In this document: positions 10,926-21,659 of the stretch, in pieces
How the letters are laid out: the number at the start of each line of letters is the position of its first letter
How positions within the stretch are numbered: position 1 is the stretch's first letter
Source: Lantana camara
Taxonomy: Eukaryota; Streptophyta; Magnoliopsida; Lamiales; Verbenaceae
Reading direction: 5' to 3'
Assembly (NCBI GenBank): GCA_037501455.1
Contig: CM074856.1
Location: 20,543,001 to 20,607,000, forward strand
DNA: 64,000 nucleotides
Position numbers and translations under genes: made by a program
The notes under the pieces: model-generated
The model's input: only the letters and a program-made list of their open reading frames with translations
The model's database searches: none
Told to the model about the DNA's origin: nothing

Positions 10926-13746
10926 TCAAACATAAAACTGTCTAAGGTTGCATACGTTCCAAGGGCGGGGGAGACGGTCTCCTTGTAGTGTCTCGAGTGT
11001 GTATGTGTTGTTTGCTCTGACTTGCATAACTTTGAATGGGCCTTCCCAGTTGGGATCCAGTTTTTCCACGTGCTTGGATACCTCCACTTTTTTCAAGACT
11101 AGGTCCCCCATCTGGAACGTTCTTTCTTTGACCGCTTGTTATATTTCCTTGCCACAGATGCCTTGTATTCATGTATATGTGCCCAGACTTTATCCTTTCT
11201 TTCCTCTAAGAGATCCAATTCAAGAGCTCGATTTTCTCTGTTTGCTCCCAGCTCGAAGTATACCACTCGAGCGGATCCTTATGCGATTTCTGCAGGTATT
11301 ATTACTTCTGAGCCATACATAAGTGAGTAGGGAGTTTCACCTGTAGCCGTTCGTGAGTGGTACGATACGCCCATAAAGTCCCTTGTAATTCCTCAGCCCA
11401 CTCGCTCTTCTTGCTTTCCAGCACAGTCTTTAAGTGCTGGAGAATGATCCTGTTTGTTACTTCAGCTTGTCCGTTGGCCTGAGGGTGGCCCACGGAGATG
11501 AAGCATTGCTCAATGCCTAACTCTGAGCACCATTCCCGAGTATCCGCCACTATGAACTAGGACCCGTTGTCCGAAATGAGTACTCTCGGAATGCCATATC
11601 TGCAGATAATATTTTTCCATATGAAGTCTCTCACCACCCAGAAGGTGATTTTCGCTACAGCCTCCGCTTCGGCCCACTTAGTGAAGTAATCGACGACCAA
11701 TATCACGAATTTCTTCTGTCTGACCTCCATTGGGAAGGGACCTACGATGTCAATACCCCATTGGTCAAGGGGCCAGGAGACATCAATGGGGATCATCTGA
11801 GCAGCTGGCACTTGAGGAATGTTGGAATGAAATTGTCACTTAGGACATTTCTTGGAGAAGGCAATGGCATCTTGAAGGATTGTGGGCTAATAGAATCCGC
11901 TCCTCAATACCTTTTTGGTGAGGACGCGCCCTCCAGAGTGATTGCCACAACTTCCTCCGTGTATGTGTTCGAGGGTCTCCTTGGCTTACGAGGGCCTCAA
12001 ACATCTCATTGGAGGGCCCTAAAAGGACTTCTTGAAGAGTCTACCCTCGTTGTCCAGGGAGAAACGAGGGGCCTTGTCCCTGATTTTTCGTGCTTCCACT
12101 TTGTCGGTGGGGCAAGTACCATCCTTAAGGAACCGGATGATGTCATCGAGCCAATATGGCTCAGTGGGATCAATCATAGCCACCGCTCGGATGGGCGCTT
12201 TCTCTCTTATCAAGGGTTCCTCCGTCCTGAGGAACACAATGGAACGTTCACAGGACCCTTCGAGGGCGGAAGCAAACTTGGAGAGTGCATCGGCTCGTTC
12301 ATTTTTCGCTCGTGGGGCCTGTAGAAGATGAAACTCTTTGAAATTTTTGATAACCTTCTTCGCTTTCTCCAAGTACTGTACCATGGTGGTTTCTCGAGCC
12401 TCATAAGTTCCTTCAATTTAACTTGCAATCAGTTGTGAATCCACATAGGTCTTGACCCTGGATGCTCCATTTTGCAAAGCAATTTTCAACCCTTGAACAA
12501 GAGCTTCATACTCTGCCTCATTGTTTGTGACTTGGAAGTCCAGCCTGATTGCAAAGTCTATCTCAATTCCGTTGGGGTCCCTAAGGGTTACCCCTGCTCC
12601 TCCCCTTGCGAGGTCGAGGAACCATCTGTGTGCTGGACCCATAGACCATTATCTCCTGGAATAGTAGGCTCCCGAAACGCTCAACCAATAAGTCTGCGAC
12701 CGCTTGGGCTTGTATGGCTGTTCTAGGCTCAAAATTTATGTCAAATTGGCTCAACTCAATGGCCCACTTTATCAACCTTCCCGAAATGTCAGGTTTGGAT
12801 AATACTTGCCTCAAGGGCTTATCCGTTAGGACAATGATTGAGTGTCCCTGAAAGTAGAGTCTCAGCCTTCGCGTTGCATTGATGAGGGCAAATGCAAACT
12901 TTTCGATCTCCAGATACTTCTTTTCAGTGCCCTGTAACATCTTACTCAAGTAATAGATAAGTAAATTTTTATGCTCGTGTACGACCACTAAGACCGAGCT
13001 CGTGGCCTCAGCCGAAACGGATAGATATACGAACAAGCATTCACCCATCATTGGCTTTGTTAGGAGTGGGGGGCTCGAGAGGTAGGTCTTCATGTCCGGT
13101 AACGCTTTTTCGCATTCCTCAGTCCAAGAGAAATTCCGAGCGTTACGTAGGATTCTGAAGAATGAGAGATTTCTATCTACCGAGCGGGAGATAAATCTGT
13201 TCAAAGAGATTATCTTTCCTACTAACACTTGCACTTCCCTGAGGTTACGAGGGGAAGGAATATCCAAGATGGCCTTGATCTTTTCTGGATTAGCTTTAAT
13301 CCCACGTTGGCTCACCATGTAGCCCATAAATTTCCCCCTCGAACTCCGAAGGTGCATTTAGAGGGATTTAGCTTCATGCCATATTGGCGGATGATGCCAA
13401 ACGTTCGCTTGAGGTTCTCTAAATGTGAGGATCGATACTCACTCTTGACGATCATGTCGTCCACGTACACCTCCATTGACCCACCAATCTCCTTCTTAAA
13501 CATCCTGTTTACGGGGCGCTGGTAGGTGGCTCCTGCATTCTTGAGTCCAAAGGGCATGACCTTAAAGCAGTAAACCCCCATTGTACCACAAAAGAGGTTT
13601 TGGGGCGATCCTCGCGGGCCATGAAGATTTGCTAATACCCTTGAAAAGCATCCATCATGCTCATTAACTCACACTCCGCAGTCGAATCCACCAACTGATC
13701 AATTCGGGGTAAAGGGTAGGGATCCTTGGGGCAGGCTTTGTTGAGA
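10926..13746 (-). pseudogene. TE1 pol remnant: RT (partial), two RNases H, integrase
   Basis: Reading leftwards, RT begins abruptly at the block DLNKACPKDPYPLPRIDQLV and keeps MMDAF, PFGLKNAGATY and an intact YVDD catalytic box. RNase H follows (LTDKPLRQVLSKPDISGRL), then a second, archaeal-like RNase H (NNEAEYEALVQGL) typical of the Tat lineage. Integrase comes last, with GIDIVGPFP, SDNG and GHPQANGQAEVTN, so all three acidic residues are present. The end is the C-terminal GDLVLKKVEV and NWEGPFKV module near 10926-11111. Frames break near 13312-13357, 12581-12642, 12384-12418, 11811 and 11302. A TAG replaces the Gln after SDNGS (about 11557). Gag, protease and the first RT motifs are gone. 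RT and integrase would normally copy and insert the element; this copy cannot. Confidence 0.92.
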
Positions 13747-14143
13747 TCAGTGACTGGAGGAGTGGCTTCCCTCGTGTTGGTACTATCTGCTGGTCTGGGG
13801 ATGATCCTCATTTCGGTGTTGGCCGCTCGGTTTTCTTCGCGGCCTCGGGGTTGTTGGGTAGTGCTTGAACTTGCTCCAGATGGCCCTCACGACCATCACC
13901 TCGACCTGTCCCTCGGCCGCGAGGGTTCTGCTGGTTGTCCTGTGGTTGCTGACATGGTTGGCAGTTGCGAGCATTGACAAAGTTGGTGACATTACGCATG
14001 TTTCCACCTGCCATTATAATGTTTGCGCCTGAAAAGTGCAAGAAAACAAGAGTCAGACTTCCCTTGCAAAGTTATCCAAAATACAAGCGCACAGTTAGTG
14101 ATCCTATCTAAGGTTAGTGCCCTAGAATCTGACCATCTCTCTC
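13747..14143 (-). repeat. Inverted repeat, arm 2 (replaces PBS, gag and protease of TE1)
   Basis: This is the reverse complement of 8084-8481, including the intron. At its inner end it joins the RT gene at the sequence TCACTGATCTCAAC. The TCACTGA there is shared by both partners, so it looks like a microhomology joint. At its outer end it joins six A residues and then the 5' LTR. Confidence 0.88.
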
Positions 14144-14149
14144 AAAAAA

Positions 14150-14990
14150 TGATGAGTCTGAATATAAGAAACAGAGTCCAATCAATTTAGAATTTGTTTG
14201 ATGTGAGGAAACCAAATGACAATCACCGAAAAAGTTGGGGGTTCAACCTACTAGGACAAACACCAACGAAAAAGAGGTCAGATGGCCAAGCTGGGGGAAC
14301 TGGGGGTGATGCCCAGTTTGTCTCTCCGACGCTCAAGTCAGATGATGATCTGAGAAGAGAGGAATGAATGTAAGATTTTCAGTAATAGAAGATTGCTTAC
14401 ATTGGAAGAGATGAAGTCTCTTATTTATAGTTGATGGTCGGGGACCCTTTGGCAATTTGCTCTTTGTGGTCCTGCCCTAATGCTGCCTTAACACATGGCG
14501 TAATGGGGAGAAACCTAGGAGGAATCTTCTGCAAAAACTGGCGAAAAGGTGGTGCGGGCAACAGTGGCAGGTGCGCGGGAGCGTACGGGGTGTCAGAGAG
14601 CCGTCTTGGGGGTTAGTAACGAGGGCCAAGGGCACACTCGTGTCAACCAGGAGCCTGATGGGCTATGGATCCAAGTGGGGATCCTTGTTCAGGCTGTATG
14701 ATGAGGGAGAACTTGACCCCTTGGTTGGCTAGCATGACAATGCTTTCACCGAGGGCGTTATGCGCTCGGAATCCATTCAAAGGGGAAATTAAGGTATCCC
14801 CGGAAGCAAGGGCGACGCTCGTGCGTGAGCTACAGTGAGTGACACGCGTCCCGGGCTGGGGTGCCACGTGTCAAAAACGTGGCGTAAGCACGGAGGCGGA
14901 CGAGGGTGGCTTGGCTAGGACCAAGTGGCCACGTGCCTACAACTGGCGGCGCCACGTGTCAAAACGTGGGCTCTGTGTGTTTTCCCATCA
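14150..14990 (-). repeat. TE1 5' LTR (right)
   Basis: This 841-bp copy of the left LTR starts TGATGAGTCTG. The minus-strand TATA box TATAAATA is at 14422-14429 and would start the genomic RNA. Three ACGTG-containing blocks lie at about 14862-14960, upstream of it in transcription order. It abuts the inverted segment at 14143 through six A residues instead of a primer-binding site. Confidence 0.92.
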
Positions 14991-14995
14991 ATAAG

Positions 14996-15380
14996 TACTT
15001 TATATTAAGAGAAAAGTTCTTCATATAGTTCTACAAATTCAAATATAAGTACTTTATATTAAGGGAAAGTTCTTCATTCAATATCTAACAGTTGCATAAC
15101 ACAATAACTCCTTAATATTTAGATATAGTTCTATAAATTCAAATATAAATACTTCATATTAAGAAAAAAAAATTCTTCATTAAGTCACTACCATTTGTTA
15201 AATAATAGAATAGTTCCTCAAAATGCAGATATTATTCCACAAATTCATAAGTGAATACTTCATATAACATAAAAAGTTTTTCATTCAGTAACAAACTATT
15301 GTGCATCACAATAGTTCTTCAAAATATAAATATAGTTTTACAAACTTAAATTTTAGTACTTCATATTAAGAAAATTAAGG
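14996..15380. repeat. Right half of the roughly 100-bp tandem repeat array
   Basis: Continuation of the array interrupted at 5510, with three to four units. They become more diverged and more variable in length towards the right (starts near 14995, 15049, 15150 and 15245). A partial TACTTCATATTAAG follows near 15356. Confidence 0.7.
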
Positions 15381-15499
15381 GTAAAATAGATAATTTATAT
15401 TAATAGGAAGCAAACTAAAAATTTATTTAAATTGGGGAGTGAACTAAAAATTTTTAATCAAACATGGAGCCTACTAAAAAATTTCCTTGTAATGTGGTT

Positions 15500-16122
15500 C
15501 CTCTATTCCATAGGTACTCTAGTACGGACAATATTGACAATCCTTGGATCGTGAACATTTGTATTTTTTATTGGATATTTTGATTAGTTATATATGAGAT
15601 GTATCGATAATAACCCTATGACTAGATTAGCCGGTTTCTTTAAAAAATAAATATTTTCATCAAAATTTCATCAATAATATTATTCCCTCATAATATTCTG
15701 AGGGATTTTTTTATGAAATTTGGAGAGATTTTTTTAATATTAAATTTTTCTTTATATTTTTCTCCAAAATCTTTTGGAATTCCCTCAAAATTTCTTGGGA
15801 ATTTCAAGAATTTTTTTCCCCTAAATCTTGTTTTTCAAATTAATAAATTTAATTTTCCCAAAAGATTTCCTCGGAATTCTATATATAAGATTTATTATGT
15901 TTTTAAATATACAGTTTTGAGTACACATTCAAACTATAGTATGCTCTTATAATATTTTTTAAACAATCAAGGAGTTTAGATTTTTTCCTTTTTAATGAAT
16001 TATTTGGGCTGAACTTTGATTTGCTAAGAACTCGTGTACTTCACAATTTTGCAAACCAATGGATTAGATTTCTTAAAATTCAAAAATGGATTAATTACTA
16101 ATTAGCCACAACATGAAAAATA
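15500..16122. other. AT-rich intergenic stretch
   Basis: No gene is recognisable. The open frame at 15713-15952 is Phe/Leu/Asn-rich and low in complexity, and I regard it as chance. From 15670 to 15850 there are several loosely repeated TTTTTT and CCTCAAAAT patches. Confidence 0.6.
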
Positions 16123-16331
16123 GGCATGTTTACTTGGATTTAAGAGGATGGAGTTATGGATCAACTCTGCCTATTTTGATTACTTTAATAGGCTGTTAAA
16201 TACATGTTTTATAATGAAATGACTTCAATACCCATCCTTGCCTAATATCAGATATGTTTCTCAATTTACTGAAAATGCAATATTAGACAAAAATGTAAAT
16301 TGCAAAAGCCGACAAGTAATCGGTTATATAA

Positions 16332-16721
16332 GGCACCGTTTACTTTAATTGGTAGTAATCTATTGACATTGGGTTATAAATAGTAAAATTTTGAGTTATA
16401 TAATCTAGCCTCCTTTTTACATTATTTGATTCATCATTTGTTATATTGCTTTTTTTATTTGGTCATTTTACTTTCACATATAAAGCCTAATGGATAGACA
16501 TAATTTTTACCTTTTTAACCTTTCTCATTTTCCAACTAAAAATGCTCGAAAAGCAGCAGGCAAGAAGGCAGGTCCAATGGGTAATATGTATGATAATATG
16601 AGGACAACCATGGTCCATCCATCTCAACCATACTACAAGGCCCCTTTGTCTATCATAGTAAATGGTTGGATATGGGGTGTAAATTACCTAACACCCCATA
16701 TTCAACCAAGTAAACGGTGCC
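16332..16721. mobile_element. Tourist-like MITE with GGCACCGTTTACTT ends
   Basis: The left end GGCACCGTTTACTTTAATTGG and the right end ACCAAGTAAACGGTGCC are inverted copies of each other. They are flanked by TAA and TGA, which would be a mutated 3-bp duplication of the Harbinger/Tourist type. Length is about 390 bp and no transposase is present. A similar end, GGCATGTTTACTTGGATTT, at 16123 points to a second, older end nested alongside. Confidence 0.65.
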
Positions 16722-16801
16722 TGAAAATACGAAAAAAAGTGGGTGAAACAATTTTATATGGGAGGCCATGGCCCAACCAAACCCAGTTTTTTATGTTCAA
16801 G

Positions 16802-17101
16802 TAAACTACAACCGATAGTGGATCACCTTTTGCTTAAATAAGCAAGATAAGGTAGATCTTCAAATAGCTAGTATACGAAACTCAAGTAGTCACTTCCGTC
16901 GTTCAGGAAGAAAGACTTCGCCTAATTCTTTTGAATCCCGGCCCGGTTTTTCCCCACTAACTAATTAGCTTACGACCACTGAACAAACTTGGTTGGCGAA
17001 CATAGTTTATGCGCCGCTAATGTAGCGGCTTGTCGAGCATTTGACAAACTCACACCATCCATTTCAAATAGGATTTGTCCCGTGGACACACGAGCAATCC
17101 A
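16802..17101 (-). pseudogene. rpl16: Mitochondrial DNA insertion with the 3' end of rpl16
   Basis: On the minus strand, 17101 to 16980 encodes an uninterrupted 40-residue ribosomal protein L16 C-terminus. It starts WIARVSTGQILFEMDGV and ends TKFVQWS before TAA. The TKFVQWS ending and ARQAATLAAHKLC are the plant mitochondrial form, not the plastid form. In mitochondria L16 is part of the large ribosomal subunit. Downstream sequence to about 16802 has a different base composition from the neighbours and is probably the mitochondrial flank. Similarity stops abruptly before the first Trp at 17101, so it is a fragment and not a working gene. The frame has no stop, so the transfer may be fairly recent. 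Confidence 0.85.
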
Positions 17102-17109
17102 ACTATACC

Positions 17110-17693
17110 ATACCTTCTAATATTATGAGGTAATAATTTGACCTAACAAAAAACTTATACAAGGTGCAATTTGAATTTTTATAATTTTCCATATAACCTT
17201 ATCGTAGTAAGGATGATTTATTTTCTATTAATTTATTTTCTTTTTTGTTAAACTTCTTATTATCTTTTTTTTTTTTTTTTTCACTTACTTTTGTTTTCTT
17301 ATTTAAAATATTATGAAGCTATATATATTCAGTGAGAGACATGTGAACAGATTCTTTTTGTTCGGATCCGTAGAGCATTCATATAATATAATTACTCAGT
17401 CAGTATGCGATATCAACATGGAACGAGAATTTTAAATTGAAAACAAATAAAAATGGAAAAGACTGAAGAGTAAAATGTCAGTTATCAATATCAACAATCG
17501 GTATGTGCTTGACTTTGTGTAATCTTCTCCCTCTTGACCGTCCGCATTGACCTGTTGTTGAATTCTTCAGGCATGAATCCAAATTTAATCAAGTTCAATC
17601 CTTCCGTAATCATCTCTAATTTTTTTTTTTTTTTTTTTTGCTTTAATGTAATTCATTTATATAAGTTGAGTAGATCTGACAACTAAGGCCCCG
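17110..17693. other. AT-rich stretch with T runs
   Basis: No gene is recognisable. The stretch has long T runs near 17268-17281 and 17619-17639. It lies between the mitochondrial insertion and the Harbinger-type element. Confidence 0.6.
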
Positions 17694-17696
17694 TTT

Positions 17697-19931
17697 ACTT
17701 TGAAAGCAATGATATCGACGGTCATGTTTTCATATGTTAGTGAAGCTACACAAAGTGTCAATAACGGATGTTTACTTTTTCTAATTTCATTCTGTATATT
17801 GGCCGATTGTTTTGGCTTGGTGTTTACTTTTCCCATGAGGTTTTTGTGTGTTATTATTAAATTTACCTTTTTGTCCTCCAATTTCAAATCATCAATCACC
17901 ATCCTCTACCCCATTTTTGTTGGTTTATTTTTATCTGCACATTAAACGTGGAACTAGCAGGGAACGAAAGACTTCAGTCCATAAATTGCAATAGCTAGAG
18001 ACTCTCTAAAATGGATGAAACCCAACCAACTACCAAAAAAATAGGAAATTAGAGCCAGATAAAAAACAAGAACACCTACTTTACATAAATGCAAAATATA
18101 ACAATTTACTAGCAGCATCAGAAACAATACAAAATTCCAAACATATCAATAGCCATATGGAAAAATTACGGAAAGTCATTACATAAATCTGTAAACGTAA
18201 AGTCATTACAGAAATTATAATACATCACAACACCATTAAGCTTTATAACTACATCAATCCGTAATTAAACAGCCACCAGCATGTGCTTCAACTTTGATTA
18301 CCCAAAGTTGAAATACTTCCAAAATATCTAAGGTGAAGTTTAATTTGCAATTTTAATATCGAAGACTTACCTAAATACAAAACAACCTGGCAGCAAAGAC
18401 TAGTAGGTTCAGCCCCAAGGTTTCTCTTCAATTGCCATTTGAACCATTAGAGAACGAGCATAAATTGGCATTCCAAAGAACATGTTCATTTGTTTTGGGT
18501 AGTTCTCAAGGATGTTTGCGACGTTTATGTGGTTTTGGATGGTGATGAACATAGGCTGCACCAATAGCCTCAAAAGTTGGTGGTTCCATCAACAATTACC
18601 TCACCCTTCTTTTCTGCTTGTTTTCATTTCTTCTTGTGAGAGATATTGGGGTCTGTGGGGTGTTGAGACCCTTTCAAATTAACTTGGTTGACCTCTTCGT
18701 CAACAACACCGTTAGACATTAGGGGGTGGTACGAGGACTTGAATTGATCATCGCTTCGCTTGATGTCATCTGAAATTATATAGAAACAATATAACTTAGC
18801 ATCATTGCTGTATATAAAAATATGATCATTGGCACCACAAACTAAAACCAAAATAGAGTTCGACTGTATATAAACAGACTAAAATACGATCATTGACACC
18901 ATAACAAGAACCAAAGATTACGGAAAACAGAAAAATCAATTCATACCCAAAACTCATGATCCTCGAAATAAATTTATGAAAGAATAAGAGATCACCACTT
19001 CATTTCCTTCTTCCACCACTTTTCAAAACTAATTAAACCAGCATCAACACGTTCAACACTTGAAAGCCGATTTAACTCCAAAACAGTTACAGCCTCCTCG
19101 TCATTATACACATTGTCCATTCTACATTTTTGGAAAAACTTAGTTAAATGAAAAGTTTCAGATTCATGCTCAGTTATTTTTCATCAACCAAACCAACTGT
19201 TGCTCATATAGAAGAAAGTCTGCAGCCATAAATTTGTCCTAATGCAATATCATTCAACAAACAATCATAAAAACATTCTACAGCTGAGAATTGTTCAAAC
19301 TTGTTTATTTCATCTAAAAGGCATTGCGTAACTAAAGAATCGAAGAATAATAATTAATTCAACTTAACAAATTTCAATCAGACAAACCGAAATCAATTCC
19401 AACATGTTGAAGATAAAAATGTTACCGGATTGCTGAGCTATTGAAGAATGTCGCCGGAATGCTGAAAAAAGGGAATTGAAGATTTAAGCCTTAATTGCAA
19501 AAAATTGATAAAAGATAAGGGAAAAGAGGACGACGCCTACCTGCAACTCTTGTAAAAGATCGACTCCTAATACGGTAGCCTTCCACAATCACCTGCAACC
19601 AAACTGATTAAAACTTGAAAAAAAATGGGGGGAAAATAAAATTAGGGTTCTCCAGCGCCGCGGGAAAGGGAAGAAAATGGAGGTAAACCCAATTTCAATG
19701 GCATCCTCCGTAATTAACACAAAAGGTTGAATAAAATGGTAAATTTCGCTCATGAGGAAAAGGCATGGGTAGCGAGACACGCCAATTTTGCATGTCTTCT
19801 GGCAGCGGCGACAACACGGGAATCCTACAGGCCTGTACGGCACACTCAGGCCGCCGCACTCCCGAAGTAAACAGCCGACAATGGGAGTTGAGAACCTCTA
19901 ACCCCTTGTTAGAGGAGAAGTAAACGGGGCC
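17697..19931. mobile_element. PIF/Harbinger-type element, non-autonomous or decayed
   Basis: The terminal inverted repeats GGCCCCGTTTACTT and AAGTAAACGGGGCC are perfect over 14 bases. They are flanked by a TAA duplication at 17694-17696 and 19932-19934, the TAA/TTA type of PIF/Harbinger and Tourist elements. Total length is 2235 bp. No DDE transposase frame is visible. Minus-strand stretches near 18420-18610 and 18990-19140 give short fragments with aromatic and lysine-rich spacing, such as EPPTFEAIGAA. These could be relics of the Myb/SANT-like protein that such elements also encode, but this is weak. Confidence 0.8.
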
Positions 19932-19934
19932 TAA

Positions 19935-20555
19935 AATGTAAGTTCCCATAAGTTTAAATACAATTTTTTTGTTAAACTAGAATATCGTCGAATCGCTAAA
20001 TTACGTCATTGGATGGTATCATCTCCAAATTCTTTTTGCATTCAGAGGGATGGGGCATTGCATTTTCCTCCACTCTCCATTCAACTAAATTGAGAAATCC
20101 CTAAGAGAGAGAGAGAGAGAGTCGCTTGAGTTGAGGAAATCTATTTGCCCGACAAATCATCTCTCCCCAATAAATTAATATTCCCAAAAGTAAATCTTAT
20201 TCAACATTGGAAGCTTCTCTGAAAAATTTCATTGGGTCTTCTGATACATTGCAATCCCCAAACCCCAAGTAAAAGTAAAGTAGATTCCTACCCAGCTGAT
20301 CCTGTTCATTGGATTACAATTGGTTAAAACGACATTCGATTCCCAATACTGACAGATGAGTTTCTTCCTAACAATAGTTTAGCCCACATCTATTTTTGAA
20401 TTCATCATATCCCCACAGAGCACTCAAATTTCGGCAGTTTAATTAGATCGGAAGTATCATCAATTGAACTACGGAACCACAACATTTTTCTCCGGCTCAT
20501 TCAAACTGTTAAGTTTCAATTTTGCACCCCCCTAACAACCCTGTCAAGTTTCAAT
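19935..20555. other. Intergenic stretch with a GA run
   Basis: A GA microsatellite is at about 20107-20121. I see no intact gene. The part from 20400 onward may be a more decayed extension of the LRR relic to its right. Confidence 0.55.
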
Positions 20556-20559
20556 CTTA

Positions 20560-21000
20560 CCTAGCAGATTCAGTAGTGTAATGCTTTCACTTACTTCCAG
20601 ATCCAGAGATTCTAAACTAGGTAGCCCAAAGATTCTAAACATGGTAGCTTATATAGAAATGTTGGCAACTCATCCACATAACTACCTGCTATACCCAAAT
20701 GCTTTAGTAGGATCAAAACTTTTGATTCCTTTGGGCAATTGTCTGTTTTGAAATTTGAATTTTCCTAATATTAAGATTTTGAGAAATTTGAACATCCAAA
20801 ATTAATAGAAACCACGTTAGTGTTCGAATATCTAACTTCCCGACCTTTGTTCTTCAGAAACAAAAGAGATCGTAAGTTTTGATATTGATGAAGTTAGCAA
20901 TCTTCCGTTTTAAATATTTATGGAAATCGCCAGCCTACTAACCGAAGAAGCACATTGTCTTTCCATCTCATCTGACCGTCTTTCTTTGCCTTTGATAAAT
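20560..21000 (-). pseudogene. NLR leucine-rich-repeat relic
   Basis: Read on the minus strand in shifting frames, the stretch gives RLAIS, then FVSEEQRS, LKILILGKF, and the LRR-like runs LILLKHLGIAGSY, VDELPTFLYKLPCLESL and SLDLEVS. This order (a RRLAIH-like strand, a SLLFF-like stretch, then LPxGI and LxxLxxL repeats) matches the LRR of CC-NB-ARC resistance proteins. Stops and frameshifts are frequent. It lies on the same strand as the NLR exon at 1212-2235 but about 18 kb upstream, so it is the remnant of a different gene copy. An LRR would normally sense the effector or its host target. Confidence 0.65.
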
Positions 21001-21059
21001 AGATATCTCTCCTTAGATTATAAAGAGGACATGATTCAGACATATTATTTTTGACTTTG

Positions 21060-21190
21060 TAAATCTGTCCCACATCTAATAATTATTAGATAATTTACTA
21101 CCATAGTCCTTATAAGGTTTGAGTAACCCTCACCTCATTGATTATCTTTTAACGTGAGTAGGTCGATCTCATACTTATTAACATGGTCCT
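21060..21190. repeat. LTR-like direct repeat, copy 1
   Basis: Shares TCCCACATCTAATAATTA, CCTTATAAGGTTTG and TCATACTTATTA in the same order with 22048-22180, about 985 bases to the right. This is the kind of sequence seen in copia LTRs. Copy 2 directly precedes the end of the copia relic, so these may be fragments of that element's LTR family. Confidence 0.5.
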
Positions 21191-21266
21191 TATCCAACCA
21201 GCTTCGAAAGTGGAGATAAAAGACGACTCATGGCATGTAGTATCTATCTAATCTTTTGTACAACAA

Positions 21267-21659
21267 ATAATTATATCTGACTACCTTGTATTTAAGCCTG
21301 ATTACAACGTAGTCCATCATTATCAAGAAATTACATTTTAGTCCCTAACTTTGAGAACTGTTTGTAGTCCCTAGGATTTCGTTATGTCATTCCAAAAATA
21401 ACTCTAATTTGTTGTTAAATTCATAATTTGTAGGGATCGTTTTGTTAATATTTGTAAACTTTAGGGATGATTTTGTAATTTTGATCATATATCAAATGTA
21501 ACACTCATAAAACAGTCAGGGGCGTAAGTGTACTTTTACAAATTCCGTTAAGAAACCTCAAACCAAACAAGATTTATAGGGACTAAAATATAATTTTTCG
21601 ATAATGATGGACTACGTTGTAATTAGACTTAAATGCAGGATAGTCAGATGTAAATCACC
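21267..21659. mobile_element. MITE with about 80-bp terminal inverted repeats
   Basis: The left end (from about 21267, TTATATCTGACTACCTTGTA) and the inverse of the right end (to about 21659) agree for about 80 bases, including ATTACAACGTAGTCCATCAT. The interior is 230 bp with no coding capacity. Long TIRs of this kind are usual for Mutator-like MITEs. The target duplication could not be defined. The right end is partly repeated in the 176-bp duplication that follows. Confidence 0.7.

Larger units (their letters stand above)
5511..14990 (-). mobile_element. TE1: rearranged Ty3/gypsy retrotransposon, Tat type
   Basis: The element has two LTRs and a 5-bp target duplication, ATAAG at 5506-5510 and 14991-14995. 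Its pol genes and the TATA boxes inside both LTRs read on the minus strand, so the genomic RNA ran right to left. The pol order RT, RNase H, second RNase H, integrase, and an extra antisense gene between pol and the 3' LTR, are the marks of the Tat lineage. It cannot be autonomous: the primer-binding site, gag, protease and the start of RT are absent and replaced by an inverted copy of part of the antisense gene. The LTRs differ at about 20 positions in the first 270 bases by eye, so the insertion is not recent. Confidence 0.9.
5145..15500. mobile_element. Small TIR element with internal tandem repeats, split by TE1
   Basis: The left flank of TE1 (about 5145-5235) and the inverse of its right flank (about 15385-15500) are similar for some 90 bases, sharing AATTTTTAG, CACTCCCC-like and TTTTTAGTT blocks in the same order. 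This suggests long terminal inverted repeats of a non-autonomous DNA transposon. Between them, once TE1 (5511-14995) is removed, are about 700 bp made mostly of a tandem repeat of roughly 100 bp. No transposase is present. The outer ends and target duplication could not be fixed, so the boundaries are approximate. Confidence 0.45.

Noticed and set aside
11761..12324. 187-residue plus-strand open frame
   Set aside because: It is antisense to the TE1 integrase and RNase H region and has no recognisable motifs.
15713..15952. 79-residue Phe/Asn-rich frame
   Set aside because: Low-complexity AT-rich DNA with no motif. A frame of this length is expected by chance there.
16980..17101. Plastid origin of the rpl16 fragment
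   Set aside because: The C-terminal residues (ARQAATLAAHKLC, TKFVQWS) fit the plant mitochondrial protein as I know the family. The plastid L16 ends differently. A database search would settle it.
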